A DNA stretch of 64,000 nt, taken from contig CM037462.1 of NCBI GenBank assembly GCA_021014325.1, positions 15,086,135 to 15,150,134 of the forward strand, given 5' to 3'. How positions within the stretch are numbered: the first letter of the stretch is position 1; the number at the start of each line of letters is the position of its first letter. Source of the stretch: Plazaster borealis. Taxonomy: Eukaryota; Echinodermata; Asteroidea; Forcipulatida; Labidiasteridae. Shown here one piece after another: positions 9,952-20,500 of this stretch. The notes beneath the pieces are model-generated. The model was not told the origin of the DNA. It worked only from the letters and a program-made list of their open reading frames with translations, and searched no databases. The position numbers and the translations under genes are program-made.

Positions 9952-10231
9952 TTGGAAATTGTCAAAGACCAGGCTCAATTGGTCATCGAAGTTGCAAGAA
10001 AATGGTGAAAGAAAAAACACCCTTGTTGTACAAATTTGTGTGCTTTCAGATAGGAATAAAAACTTCTTGGAAGAAGTTTTTATTATTTTAGTGAGAAATT
10101 ACCTCTTTCTCTAAAACTACGTTACTTCAGAGGGAGTTGTTTCTCACATTGTTTTATACTATCAACATCTCTCTGTTGCTCGTTACCAAGTAAGTTTTTA
10201 AGCTAATTACCAAACGTGTACAGTGCCTTTA
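9952..10231. mobile_element. Family A MITE with internal deletion
   Basis: It matches family A from GTTTGGAAATTGTCAAAGAC to GTACAGTGCCTTTAA but lacks about 90 bp after the left end. It lies between the two direct repeats and ends exactly where copy 2 starts. Confidence 0.75.
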
Positions 10232-10407
10232 AAGGTAGGGTCATAGATTGGTTTTTGTCAACGTTATGCTGGTTTATTGGCAAATTAATTATCAAGCAAG
10301 ATATATAAAAGTTACATGAGAAAGTTTCAGCTGAGATCAGATAAATTATCTCAGGATGTCATCCTCTTACGTTTATGATGTCATCATCCTGCAGTAAATG
10401 ATTCCAG
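10230..10407. repeat. Direct repeat, copy 2
   Basis: This is the second copy of 9651-9827, with a few base changes and a small insertion (AAATTAATTATC). Confidence 0.9.
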
Positions 10408-10409
10408 CT

Positions 10410-10620
10410 TAAAGGGACACGTTGCCGTATATTGGGCGCATTGGGCTCTAAAAAGCATTCGTTTGGAAACAAATATTGCTGGAAAGATGTTTAAAGTAGA
10501 ATATAATGATCCACACAAACATGCCTCGACATTGTTTATTTCCTTTTACTCGTGAACTATTACGGTCCGCCATTTTGTGGTGTCAAATTTTTTTTCTTCT
10601 TTAAGACGTGTCCGATGAGG
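10410..10620. mobile_element. TTAAAGGGACACGTTGCC-type repeat, left part
   Basis: It begins TTAAAGGGACACGTTGCC, another TTAA-type terminus. It includes GGTCCGCCATTTTGTGGTGT, a motif also found in the hairpin at 18885-18962. No matching right end is seen. Confidence 0.5.
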
Positions 10621-10651
10621 GGTGCCCTGTTTCCACAAGTAAAGGTTGTGT

Positions 10652-10779
10652 CATGAGATTTCAGGCAATATCTCAAAAACGCTACGACCTTTTGAAATGA
10701 ATTTTCACAGGTTAGTTTTATGGTATATATATACAACTAACAGTGGGTTCCAATTACCAAACGTATACAAACCCTTTAA
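10652..10779. mobile_element. Family B MITE, right-end fragment
   Basis: GGCAATATCTCAAAAACGCT through TTTTCACAGGTTAGTTTTAT to CCCTTTAA matches the right third of family B. Confidence 0.75.
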
Positions 10780-11335
10780 GACTACTGTTTTTTGGTTGGT
10801 ACTGGGGTGGGCCAAAATATACCTTTGACACACAATGAAACAAAGAATCAACACCGAATGAATGTATTTAGTCCATATACATATTGTTATTGTTATTTAA
10901 ATTTGTAATATTACTGAAATTATTTACATTGCAAAATACATGAAATAATATTTGGGTGGGCTATTGACATTTTATAAAACATTACAATCATTAGAATGAA
11001 CCTTTACTCCAAAACAAATCCATAGAAAGATAATGTGTATAGAAAAAGCTAATCACTTATTATTAATGCAAGGATCTTTACCGAATTAGATAAAGCTACT
11101 AAAAGCAGAATAATATTGCTTAACAAATTCACAGGGAACCTGTCACAAAACCAACTCTGATACATTGTTGACATTCGATTTTCATTTTGTTTTAGCTTTA
11201 AGCAATCATTTTCGGTGCTCCGCATACATCTATGCATAAGAGTTCAGAGCTTTATAAAATTGGACCCTGATATAATTATAAGAGATGATGTTTCATAATA
11301 GTCCATAATTTGCACACAATGTAAAACATCTGCCC
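10780..11335. other. AT-rich spacer, nothing recognised
   Basis: No supported gene or repeat end was seen. TTCAGAGCTTTATAAAATTG at about 11240 is a weak family C end-like match. Confidence 0.4.
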
Positions 11336-11502
11336 CACAAAAAAAAAAGGAAAAAAAAGACCCCTGCCATTCCCGACACCCCCCCAAAAAAAACAACCCC
11401 AACAAACAAACAACCAACCCTCCAACAAACAAACAAGCACCCAAAAAACAAACAAACAGACACCCGACAAACAAACAAAAAGCATGCTCTCCAACAAAAC
11501 CT
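11336..11502. repeat. Low-complexity A/C-rich tract with (CAAA)n
   Basis: The tract has runs of A and C with repeated ACAAACAAAC. The frames on the minus strand (rich in Phe, Val, Cys, Leu, Gly) are low-complexity artefacts. Confidence 0.85.
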
Positions 11503-12430
11503 TCTTTTAAACAAGTTTGCTTTTTAAATACATGTACAGTTATTTTTAAAGAAGCTTTACATGTGACAATAACCCCTTCCCATAATGTGTAAATTGCACA
11601 TCGAGCGTGCTAACTAACACGTCTGATTGGCAAAATGAGGGAACATTTTCTGCGGGGCTGATGGTGGCATGACGTATACGCATTTTGTGCGCCTGCCTTG
11701 TGCTCAACTCTGTGGCATATGCCCACCAATAGTGTCTGTTATACCACGGTAAAAAATTGTGAATTTTAAAGGTCGAGAACCATTCACATGTTTTTTCTAA
11801 GCTCAGGGGAACATGAGTGATGTACCCCACGGGGTACATTATACCTTGATCGTGCCCACCGCTGGTCGTTGTACAATATTAGAAAAAGCCCTGGGTACGA
11901 GGTTGTAATTACCCCTGTAATCTATTACTATGGTATAACAAAACAATTGTTGCACTCTGTGTGATGATGGGGTTCGTGGGTTTTGAAAACCTTTGGCACC
12001 CTCTGTTTTGCCTCGGGAGCCATTTGCCCCCACGGGTGTACAAAACACCAGGAACCCCTCCCCCCCCAACACAGCATGCAACATATGCATGCATGAATCT
12101 AATTAGCATAATATTTCATGAGAAGGGCTTATTGAAGAGTGAAGGATTGGTGAAGCCTTGGTTAGAAAGTTTTGTTTTCAGTCTCTGTAAGGCATTGAGA
12201 TTAATCAACGATTCCCTTTCATACGCAACATAATAAAACAAAAGAAAATGAGAATGGTGAAGTACTAGCAAATGAAAGTACGAAACTACAAAGGTTTGAT
12301 GCACTCCCAATGATTTCAAATTACTGACTGATAGACTGGATGTGCATCATGATATGACACACTTGGATGAACAGTCTAAAGGGTAGCCTCGATCAAAGCG
12401 CGCAGCCAGACGGAACGGTTTAGTCGCATT
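11503..12430. other. No gene recognised
   Basis: The palindrome TACCCCACGGGGTA lies at about 11823-11837. Long overlapping frames at 11839-12319 on both strands show no domain or splice support. Confidence 0.35.
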
Positions 12431-12527
12431 TTGCCCCGCTTTAATAGTTAGCTATAATAATGCCCAAACTCGAGCACACCCCCACGCTTACTGTACACGC
12501 CAAATATAACTGTAATGTACATGTGGA

Positions 12528-12800
12528 TGTGTAATGCCAGAAATAGTGAAAAATGACACCCTATTTGTTTGTATAGCTCTTCTGGGGCCAGAGCTATCAC
12601 AATTCATAATTTTCAAGATGGCGAGGGTGGCCATCTTGGATTTAGAGGTCAGGATCAACCCCACACTCTATAATTATTACTCCAGTGGATTTGTAATGCC
12701 ACAAAAAGTGGAAAATTACACCTTTTTAGTTCGTCTAGGTCATCTTTTGCCAGAGCTATTCCAAGTTATGTTTTTTCGAGAAGGCGTCAGTAGCCATTTT
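12528..12800 (+). repeat. Diverged tandem pair, about 160-bp period
   Basis: Unit 1 starts GTGTAATGCCAGAAATAGTG and unit 2 starts TTGTAATGCCACAAAAAGTG at 12689. Both continue through a CCAGAGCTAT motif and end near a GCCATCTTGG or GCCATTTTGA motif. The 112-residue frame across them is probably incidental. Confidence 0.6.
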
Positions 12801-13202
12801 GAATGTTGCGCTTTAAAAAAAGTTCCCGTCACATTTCAGAGGTACATAGGAGCAAACTTTCCTTTCAAATAGTTCCTGAAGTTGAATCCATCAAGAAAAA
12901 AGGTAGCGAAAAAATGGTCACGGAATCCTAAGGTACGACCCAACTAATGTACATCAACACGTGTGTAGATGGTGTCCATACATGAGATGTACATGTAGTG
13001 TGGCCCGACGGACTTCCTGCGTAAACAGTGTGCATGTGCGCGTGAGTATAGTCTTGACGGAGACTCCGTACGTGGACTATAATGAACGTATGCGACTGTG
13101 TATCGGACTCCGTGCGTAGACAACTAACAGGGGCAAAAGGGACAGCGCGCAAGACAGCCTTGATCAAGGCTATCAAAAGGGTATTTCATAAGTTTTATTG
13201 AA

Positions 13203-13395
13203 AAGCCCGGTTCATACTTCCTGCGAATGCGAATGCGATACGAATGTTGACGTCATAAATTCGCAACGAACAATTCGCAGGAGTTGAGCTGTGGGCAACT
13301 CCTGCGAACATTCGCAGCAGAAACAGAGCTGTGACGTCAAAGTGATGTCCAAATTCGATTCGCATTCACATTCGCAGGAAGTATGAGCTGGGCTT
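13203..13395. mobile_element. Foldback MITE, AAGCCCGGTTCATACTT type
   Basis: Inverted ends AAGCCCGGTTCATACTTCCT and AGGAAGTATGAGCTGGGCTT enclose a CpG-rich palindromic interior with GACGTCA motifs. A second copy lies at 17873-18011. Confidence 0.85.
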
Positions 13396-14086
13396 GAGAA
13401 CTCTATTAGTTGCCTTTGATGGTACTGTCCCTTATTCTTGAAATGTTTAGTGCATCAAAGTATGACCCTTGACCAACGATTTTAGTAAGAAAAAGGGTCT
13501 CCAAGTTTGCAGTAAATTGAAAAACAGGGTGACAAATTGTTCACCTACAAACTTAGTTGAATAATAATAGTCTACCGGTTTTTTTTCACTACAGACAATA
13601 AAATGAACTAAAACTAACTTCCCATCTTCCTATCTTTTGATTATGGTGAAGAAAGAATTCATTTAAAATCAGTTAATCAAAGGTGTACTTCACCTTCCAA
13701 GATTATATTGAAATTGCAACATTACAAATTAATAACAATAATAATAATGAACAAACAAATGAACAATTGTATGGCTTAGTTATAGGACTCGATATAAAAA
13801 ATGGTTTCCACAAACGTGTTATACATTCATCTTTAATTAGAACATATGTACAATGATGTTTGAAAATGTAGTTAAGTGAAAAAATAGGAAGAAAAAAAGA
13901 AGAAAAAAAGAAGAAAAAAAAAGAAGATGGTTGAGGGAAGAAACAGGTGGATGCAGATGCATCCCTGCTCCCCAACGCAGCATTTTCCCTGAAGATTAAT
14001 AATCAAAATATGATCCGATTAAAAACCGGCATGCAATTAATAAATAATCCATTCTTAATATACTTTCAATTTCAATAATATTCAAT
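13396..14086. other. AT-rich spacer with GAA/A-rich tract
   Basis: A purine run of GAAGAAAAAAAG units lies at about 13880-13925. Otherwise nothing is recognised. Confidence 0.5.
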
Positions 14087-14694
14087 GAGCCATTTGCGAG
14101 TTAGATTTGAATAAAGTCTGGTACAATGACTTGCTTTGTCACAAGTTACCGCTTAAATTTGAATTCCTCAGACTATCGAGACAGTTGCTATGTCAAATGG
14201 TTCGGGGCAAGCTTTTGTACAGCAACCTCCAGATGAGCAAACCCTGGTACCATTGTGCTGTACACATTCATTCAAAGTTGTGTATGGGTGTTTGCTGTTC
14301 TCTTAATGTTCTCTTAATGTAACCACCCCCTTCCCTCCAAACCCCCCCTTTTTGTCTCCTTAGTCATTGTTTACCCCTTGCTTTTTCTGTGTGCTTTCCG
14401 CATTTCTCGCTCTCTACTCATGCATTTCCACTTGACTGCTTCAGTTACATTTATATACCTGTTTATGTGTGTTGTGTTGTCATTTAGCCTTCGAGAAAGA
14501 CTCTGCTAGGGTTGAAACGTCAGGCCATTCACTACTATTTGTAGCTCTTATTGTAACTGCGCAAAAGCTTGCCCCGAATCATGTGACGTATAGCAACTGT
14601 CTCGATAGTCTGAGGAATTCAAATTTAAGCGGTAACTTGTGATCAAGCGAGTCATTGTACCAGACATTATTGAAATCCAACTCGCAAATGGCTC
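14087..14694. mobile_element. 608-bp element with about 130-bp inverted ends (Penelope-style)
   Basis: The left arm starts GAGCCATTTGCGAGTTAGAT and the right arm ends with its complement. The arms pair through GTCTGGTACAATGACT and GACTATCGAGACAGTTGC to GGGGCAAGCTTTTG. The interior contains GACTCTGCTAGGGTTGAAAC followed by GTCAGGCC, a sequence type I associate with Penelope-like retroelement flanks. The coding part is absent. Confidence 0.75.
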
Positions 14695-14699
14695 ACCCT

Positions 14700-15480
14700 C
14701 AATCACCAGTAACACTATCTCTTCTCAGAACACATCAAATGTATGTACCAACAGTTTATATCAAAATGTATCCTAGAACTTAAAAGTAATGCATCCATTC
14801 ACAGTGGTTTTTTTTTTCCTCAACAAATCTGTCCAATTGATTGTTGTCCTTTGGTGATAAAAAGGAAAGAAGAAAAACCCTCTGAATCTAAACAACAGAA
14901 ATGCTGTACAGTTTCTTGATGAGAATTAAGTTTCCTCGAATGGAGCAAATATTGAAAACTTTCTCTCCGCTATGAAGCTCATATCAATGTAGAAGTTCTC
15001 AAGTGGTGATAATAGTCTGGTCTCGACATTGACATTTGAGGATCTCATAGAAATAACCTCCCGGTCTTTATTGATGGTCTAATGAAAACAGGCCCAAGAT
15101 GCGTTGAAGTGATGAGACTGCGCTCATTTTGTAAGCATCAAGGAAGGACTTTGAGCCAAGGAGAAGAGGGATCGACATCAGTCCCCGAAAAAATGTCTAG
15201 AAATCATGATTTCACCACTGATGGGTAAATGCTGACACCGTTTTAGTCTACCTTTTCATGTTACACAGGCTGCCATGATGAGTGTAGGCATAATGCATAC
15301 TGACCCTAAGAATGTCATATTATTTCCCCCCAATTAAAGGAACTTCAGCGGTTGTACATGTATTTGTACAAATGAGAACACCAGTGAAAATCACCAACAA
15401 TGCTTCATCACTATAGATATGAAGACACAATGGCCGACATGTACATGTCCCAGAAGCTTGTGGTCAATGCATTCCCTTTG
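14700..15480. other. No gene recognised
   Basis: The sequence has mixed composition, and no supported exon or element boundary was seen. Confidence 0.4.
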
Positions 15481-15487
15481 ATTCTCA

Positions 15488-15622
15488 GGCCGTGTCCAAA
15501 TTGGCGGCTACGGCTTCAGCTGTTACTATAAGGGTGCTGTTAGGAAAGTCCTATATTTCAACACATGATGACGTGGTGATCCAGCTGTAGCCACAGCCGT
15601 AGCCACCAATTCTGGCATGGCC
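15488..15622. mobile_element. Foldback MITE, GGCGGCTACGGC type
   Basis: Left GGCCGTGTCCAAATTGGCGG and right CCACCAATTCTGGCATGGCC are inverted, with GGCTACGGCTTCAGCTG pairing with CAGCTGTAGCC. Relatives lie at 16868-16980 (degraded) and 49116-49200. Confidence 0.7.
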
Positions 15623-15769
15623 TTAATGTTGTAACCAACTTCAAGTCTTTGGCTACGAACTGTATCATGGAAATGTCTATTCAAATCAGCCATAGCCAAG
15701 TCGACAAATCGTACATGGCTCTGCATTGCCCCTATTTACTTGCTTTTGAACAAGAAACACTTTTTGTTA

Positions 15770-15794
15770 ACAGCTCTACGAAATTGGGCCCTGA
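15770..15794. repeat. Family C solo end
   Basis: CAGCTCTACGAAATTGGGCC matches one terminus of family C without the rest of the element. Confidence 0.6.
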
Positions 15795-16349
15795 ATCACC
15801 CTGAAGGAGTTAGGATGTATACTTAATACTTCAGGTGCAGCATTCAGTCGATGCGTAAAAAGGGGCACACTCCCTGCACTGTCTATAAAACATCAGCATG
15901 TGCTAACAATTCAAACTGCATGGTGTTGTAAATACATATTGACCCAATTCACCTGGGCCAAGTTATATGGCTCTGCTTACCGCCGATATTCTGTGCTTAG
16001 GATCACCATTCTTCGCTTCCAGGGTAAGTGCCGAATTTCTGCGCTAGCTGTGTAAGCGAAGAATGCCTAGTATAAACGTGGACTAAGCACGCCTACAAGC
16101 AGAAATTCCCTGCTAACCTGTGAAATACGCTTGACCTTAGCGCGGAATTCCCTGCTTCCTTTCCCTGCTTCCGTAATCACCGATTTTTTGCGTACGATAA
16201 GCAGAGCCATGAAATTGTGCCCCGATGTCATCACATTCACAATCAATCTTGGTTGCGCCATTTTGGGAGTCCGCTTCCCTGTGTGTTATACCATTGGTGA
16301 TGCGCTCACCACACTCACCGTATCCTTACATTCAATTTGCGTGTAAACC

Positions 16350-16560
16350 CGGGATCAGGCTGGCTCAGTGGTTTCTTTCCTTGCCTTTCACTTCTGTGGA
16401 CCCCGGCTCGAATCCCACCTCAGACGGGAGCCTTGCATGTGGATTGGGTTTTCAGTCCATACCTGATTGAGTTCGTTTTTACCATTCGTTTTTTTTCCTC
16501 CCACATCTGAAACTGAAAACGTCATCATCGTCTCTTACTCATCCTACTATTGGTGACAAT
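16350..16560 (+). mobile_element. tRNA-derived SINE type 2
   Basis: The head GGCTGGCTCAGTGG and B-box CGGCTCGAATCCCACC are followed by GTGGATTGGGTTTTCAGTCC and TTCCTCCCACATCTGAAACT. The same body occurs inverted at 18985-19145, 19156-19472 and 38975-39455. Confidence 0.75.
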
Positions 16561-16668
16561 TGCGGTGTTGGATGTGTAACGAAATAACTTTCAAAATAAC
16601 TTTCGACCCCCGAAATGGCTGACCATGTGCAGACAGTAGCTGCGTGTAACATGTAGGTGAAAGGGGTC

Positions 16669-16837
16669 AATAGACCTTATGCACATGACGTCATTTGAGT
16701 AGGGCGCCCTCGCCTAGAGGTAAAAAAGAGGCTATTCATCGGCCAATCCTGGCCGCTCGTACAATGTGCGTTTCCATTGTTTTACCATTGTTGACTGCGA
16801 AGATGGCGGCTCGATGGCATCAATGCATAAGGTCTAT
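16669..16837. mobile_element. MITE with ATAGACCTTATGCA ends
   Basis: The terminal inverted repeats are ATAGACCTTATGCA and TGCATAAGGTCTAT. The interior carries AAGATGGCGGCTCG and CpG-rich sequence. Confidence 0.75.
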
Positions 16838-16867
16838 ATGGTATTTCAGGAGTTACCAAAGAACAAT

Positions 16868-16980
16868 AGTCCGTGTCCGAATCGGCTAGGGCTGTGTCAT
16901 CATGCATTGAAGTATAAGACCTCCGTAGCAACACCCTTAAGCAACAGACCTAGCCATAGCAGGAGCCGCTCAAGTATCTT
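16868..16980. mobile_element. Degraded GGCTACGGC-type foldback
   Basis: GTCCGTGTCCGAATCGGCTA and TAGCCATAGCAGGAGCCGCT are a diverged version of 15488-15622. Confidence 0.4.
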
Positions 16981-17578
16981 TCCTCAAATTGTAACTGTAC
17001 GCCAGTTGTAAAAAGAAATTTGCATCAAATTCAGACGCTGCATCTGCAGTACGTACACTGATCATGCTGGTGTTGTCAAGAAGTCTCACTGTTCCATTAC
17101 GGTTACACTCAGTCATTGATGAAGAAAGCTTTGCTATAAAGACATAAACGGTTCTGCAACCTCCTCCCCCCGTTTCATTTCAACATGCAGATTCTTTATG
17201 TACAAGCCAACTGGTACAAATTTCATAACTGGAAGAAATTTCTCTCAAATAAATATCCAACAGTAACTTGTCCTCACTCTTTCATCAAACTTCATCCAAA
17301 TTTGTAATTGTACACGTATGGCTGTCTAACAAAGTCCTGTGACTTAATTGCGGCAAAAGTGGCTTGTCCTAATCTGGCACTGAATTCAATAAATTGGTGG
17401 ACAAATCGGGAGAGGCCACAACTCTAAAATCATCATTTTGTGTCACTGGAACGCAGCATGTGTCCTTTCACATTGTCTGAACGTTTTACTTCAAAACACA
17501 GATTTGTAAAAAGACCAAAAGACACACAATTTCAGAATCAGGGGGTACACTGTTTGCCTGGTGGCGAGTTCTGTTCCT

Positions 17579-20500
17579 TCAGACCATTCTCTGGAAATCA
17601 TGCATGGCAGCTTCTTCCTCGTCCGTCTCTATTCTCAACAACCTGTAAATATGAAATATTAAACGAAATATGAAATGAGACCGCAAAGTTCATGTCTGAA
17701 GAGCCAAAGCTCAAAGTGTGGTCTCTGACCTTCCATTAATTCCTGGTTAAAGCCCCATCCATTCCAAAACATGACCTAAAATGACAAAACGAACACATGG
17801 CTCAACAATGTACATGTACAAAATGTTGGGAAGGTCCAATAGATGAGAGTCAGTGAATCTGTAGCCCTTGTTAAGCCCGGTTCATACTTTCGCTGCGAAT
17901 ATTTGGCAAAAGTTGAGCACAGCTCAACTCTTCCCGAAAGGTTTGTGGCGAATTTGTGACGTCAAAATTTCGCATCGCCTTCATGCATTCGCAGAAAGTA
18001 TGAACCGGGCTGAAGACTGTTCATAAAATGCCAAGTTATAGCTCAGGATCACTTGGCCTACCTCAGAGACCTCCTCCTCATGTAGCTTTTGTAGCGTTTG
18101 TAAGCCAGCACAGACATGGCAAAGGAGACGAAGACTATGCTGAAGGCCAGCACAAGCCCCTGACCAACACTGCTGACGTGGAGGCCGTTGTACAGGGTCG
18201 GCTCGGTAGGAAGCGTCTTGGATGTTACTGGAAGGGTTCGATCGAGGACTGCTGCTGATGATGAGGAGCAGTGTCTTTGCATTGGATCTGAAAGTGAACG
18301 TCAACGAATGTTTTACTCAATTACAAGAGGGCCTTCAAGAGAAATAACATAAGAGGGGGTGGCAAAGGGGGGGGGGGTACAAATTTAAAGAGCCATTCAA
18401 AGGCAAAATGTACTAATTCCTGAAAATCAGCCAAATATTCTGGGTACTGTTCAGGGGGGGATGGGGGGATGAACTCAAAATCATGTCTCTTTCAAGTATT
18501 TCTCTTACCTTCTTGCGTCTTTCTGACAATTCCTGCCGACTGAATGTTATTATTGCCGTCGCTACACTCAATCACCACATCCAAAATGTCCCCTTTTAAC
18601 AACAAGGAACCGTTCATGGGCAGGTTTGCTTCCCGGAATGTCTCCGTTCTATGCTGTGTTGTCATGGCATTTGACGAATAAAACAAAACGCAGCTGATCT
18701 GCGGCAAAGAGGGACGAAAGCTCCACCACTGTACAAGGCTTTTGTAGTCCCCAAGTGTAGGCTGGTTACAGAGTACCATTTGTCCTGTTTTTGGCCAAGA
18801 GTGAAAAAGGGGAACTCATTATAGGTTACAACTTCAAGAAAATCTTGTGGTAAAAACTCATGTTATGTAAGATCCTTTTACATCGTGAACTAACACGGCA
18901 CGCCATTTTGTGGAGCAAAATTTTTGACTCCACAAAATGGCGGACCGTGTTAGTTCGCAAAGTAAAAGAAAAACCACGCAATTTCAGTTTTAGATAGTTT
19001 TAGATATAGGAAAACCCCAAATGGGAAAAACCCAAGCAATCAGGTAGGGACTGAAAACCATTCCAAAGGTGGGATTCGGACTTGGATCCACAGAGGTGAA
19101 AGGTAGGAAGAAGAAAACAAAACACTGAGCCAGCTTGATGCTATAGAAACAATTATCATTTCATTTCATTTCATTTCATTAAATTCTGGTTGTGAAGCCA
19201 AGGACTCTCAGAAAAGCGAACTTAATCACTATACTAGCCACTTCCTTGTCTTCACTCCATTTGGGTTCTTGCCAAGAACCCAAATGGAGTGTGTTAGACA
19301 AGGAAGGAAGTTTCAGTTTTAGATGGCGGGAGGAAAACCCCAGAGAATTATTCCAGGGAAAACTCATGCAGTCAGGTAGGGACTAATAAACCCAATCCAC
19401 ATAGAGCCCCCCGGTGAACCGGGGTCCTAGAGGTGGAAGGCGAGGAAAGATACTACTTCGCCAACTTGACCACCCAGTACACTGTATTACGCGCGCTTCC
19501 AGTGAGGTGTCGTTTTGGGTCTACCTTAAACAACTAAATTTTAGATTTTTCATCATCAATGACTTACCATTACTTGGATAATAAGGTGGACTACTTTGTG
19601 AGCACACTTTACTAATACTTGACCCTGAAACAGAAAAAGTGAATAATAAAATTAGAATCAGACATGTAGGTCATAGTTCATGTTGGAAATTGAAAACTTC
19701 TCCCTTGTGGTCTGCTGACCAATGCCAGTTAAAACACCTGGGGACCAATCCAGCTGGCTAGTTCAGTATTGGAAAGCGTTCCTATTTTGGACTAAGTGAG
19801 ATGACCAAGCTAAACTGGTCCTGCTGGTCAGTCACTGAAAAAGTTTAGGGCAAACCCTAGTCTGCATTTAAGGTAGATCAGTTATATTGAACAGGAGTGG
19901 TTGGCAATTTTCTAGGCAGGAGTGGTTGGCAATCTTCTGGGAGGAATAGTGATAAGTTTATCACACCAGTAGTAATACTCCAGACAAGTAGTTCCATTAT
20001 ATAAAAAAAACACATTGTTAATGCAAGTTTGCCCAAAACAAGGCTACAAGCCACTCTTGGTAAGGGGGCTATTTAGTATAAGAAGAACAAATTTTAGAAG
20101 AAAACAACTCAGGGGAGCTGAAGGTATGAATTGATATTCCTCTTAAAACATCCTTGATTGTAGGGTGAGGGGAAACATGCACCAGGCAAGGAGTTCCAAA
20201 GAGATAAAGTTGTACGTGGAATAAAGCAGTTGGAATATTGCCAAAGTTGAGAAATTGCTGCAATCAAAACAAGCCTGGTAAGAATGTGCACGTACACAAT
20301 ACCAAAGACTTTGTTTTCATTAAAGGGGGACTGTCATCATGATCTTAGCAGGCCTGTGGCTGTAAATGTAACTTTAATCTAGCTAATAGTAATAATAATA
20401 GTGGCTTCTTATACATGTATATGGCTCAAATACGTCACTCAGTGACGCTCATGGCACTCCAACATTCAGCATTTTTCCTGCAAGGTATCTGGAGCTACGT

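Noticed and set aside
11244..11514. Val/Cys/Leu/Phe-rich frames (-)
   Set aside because: Products of a (CAAA)n and poly-A/C tract.
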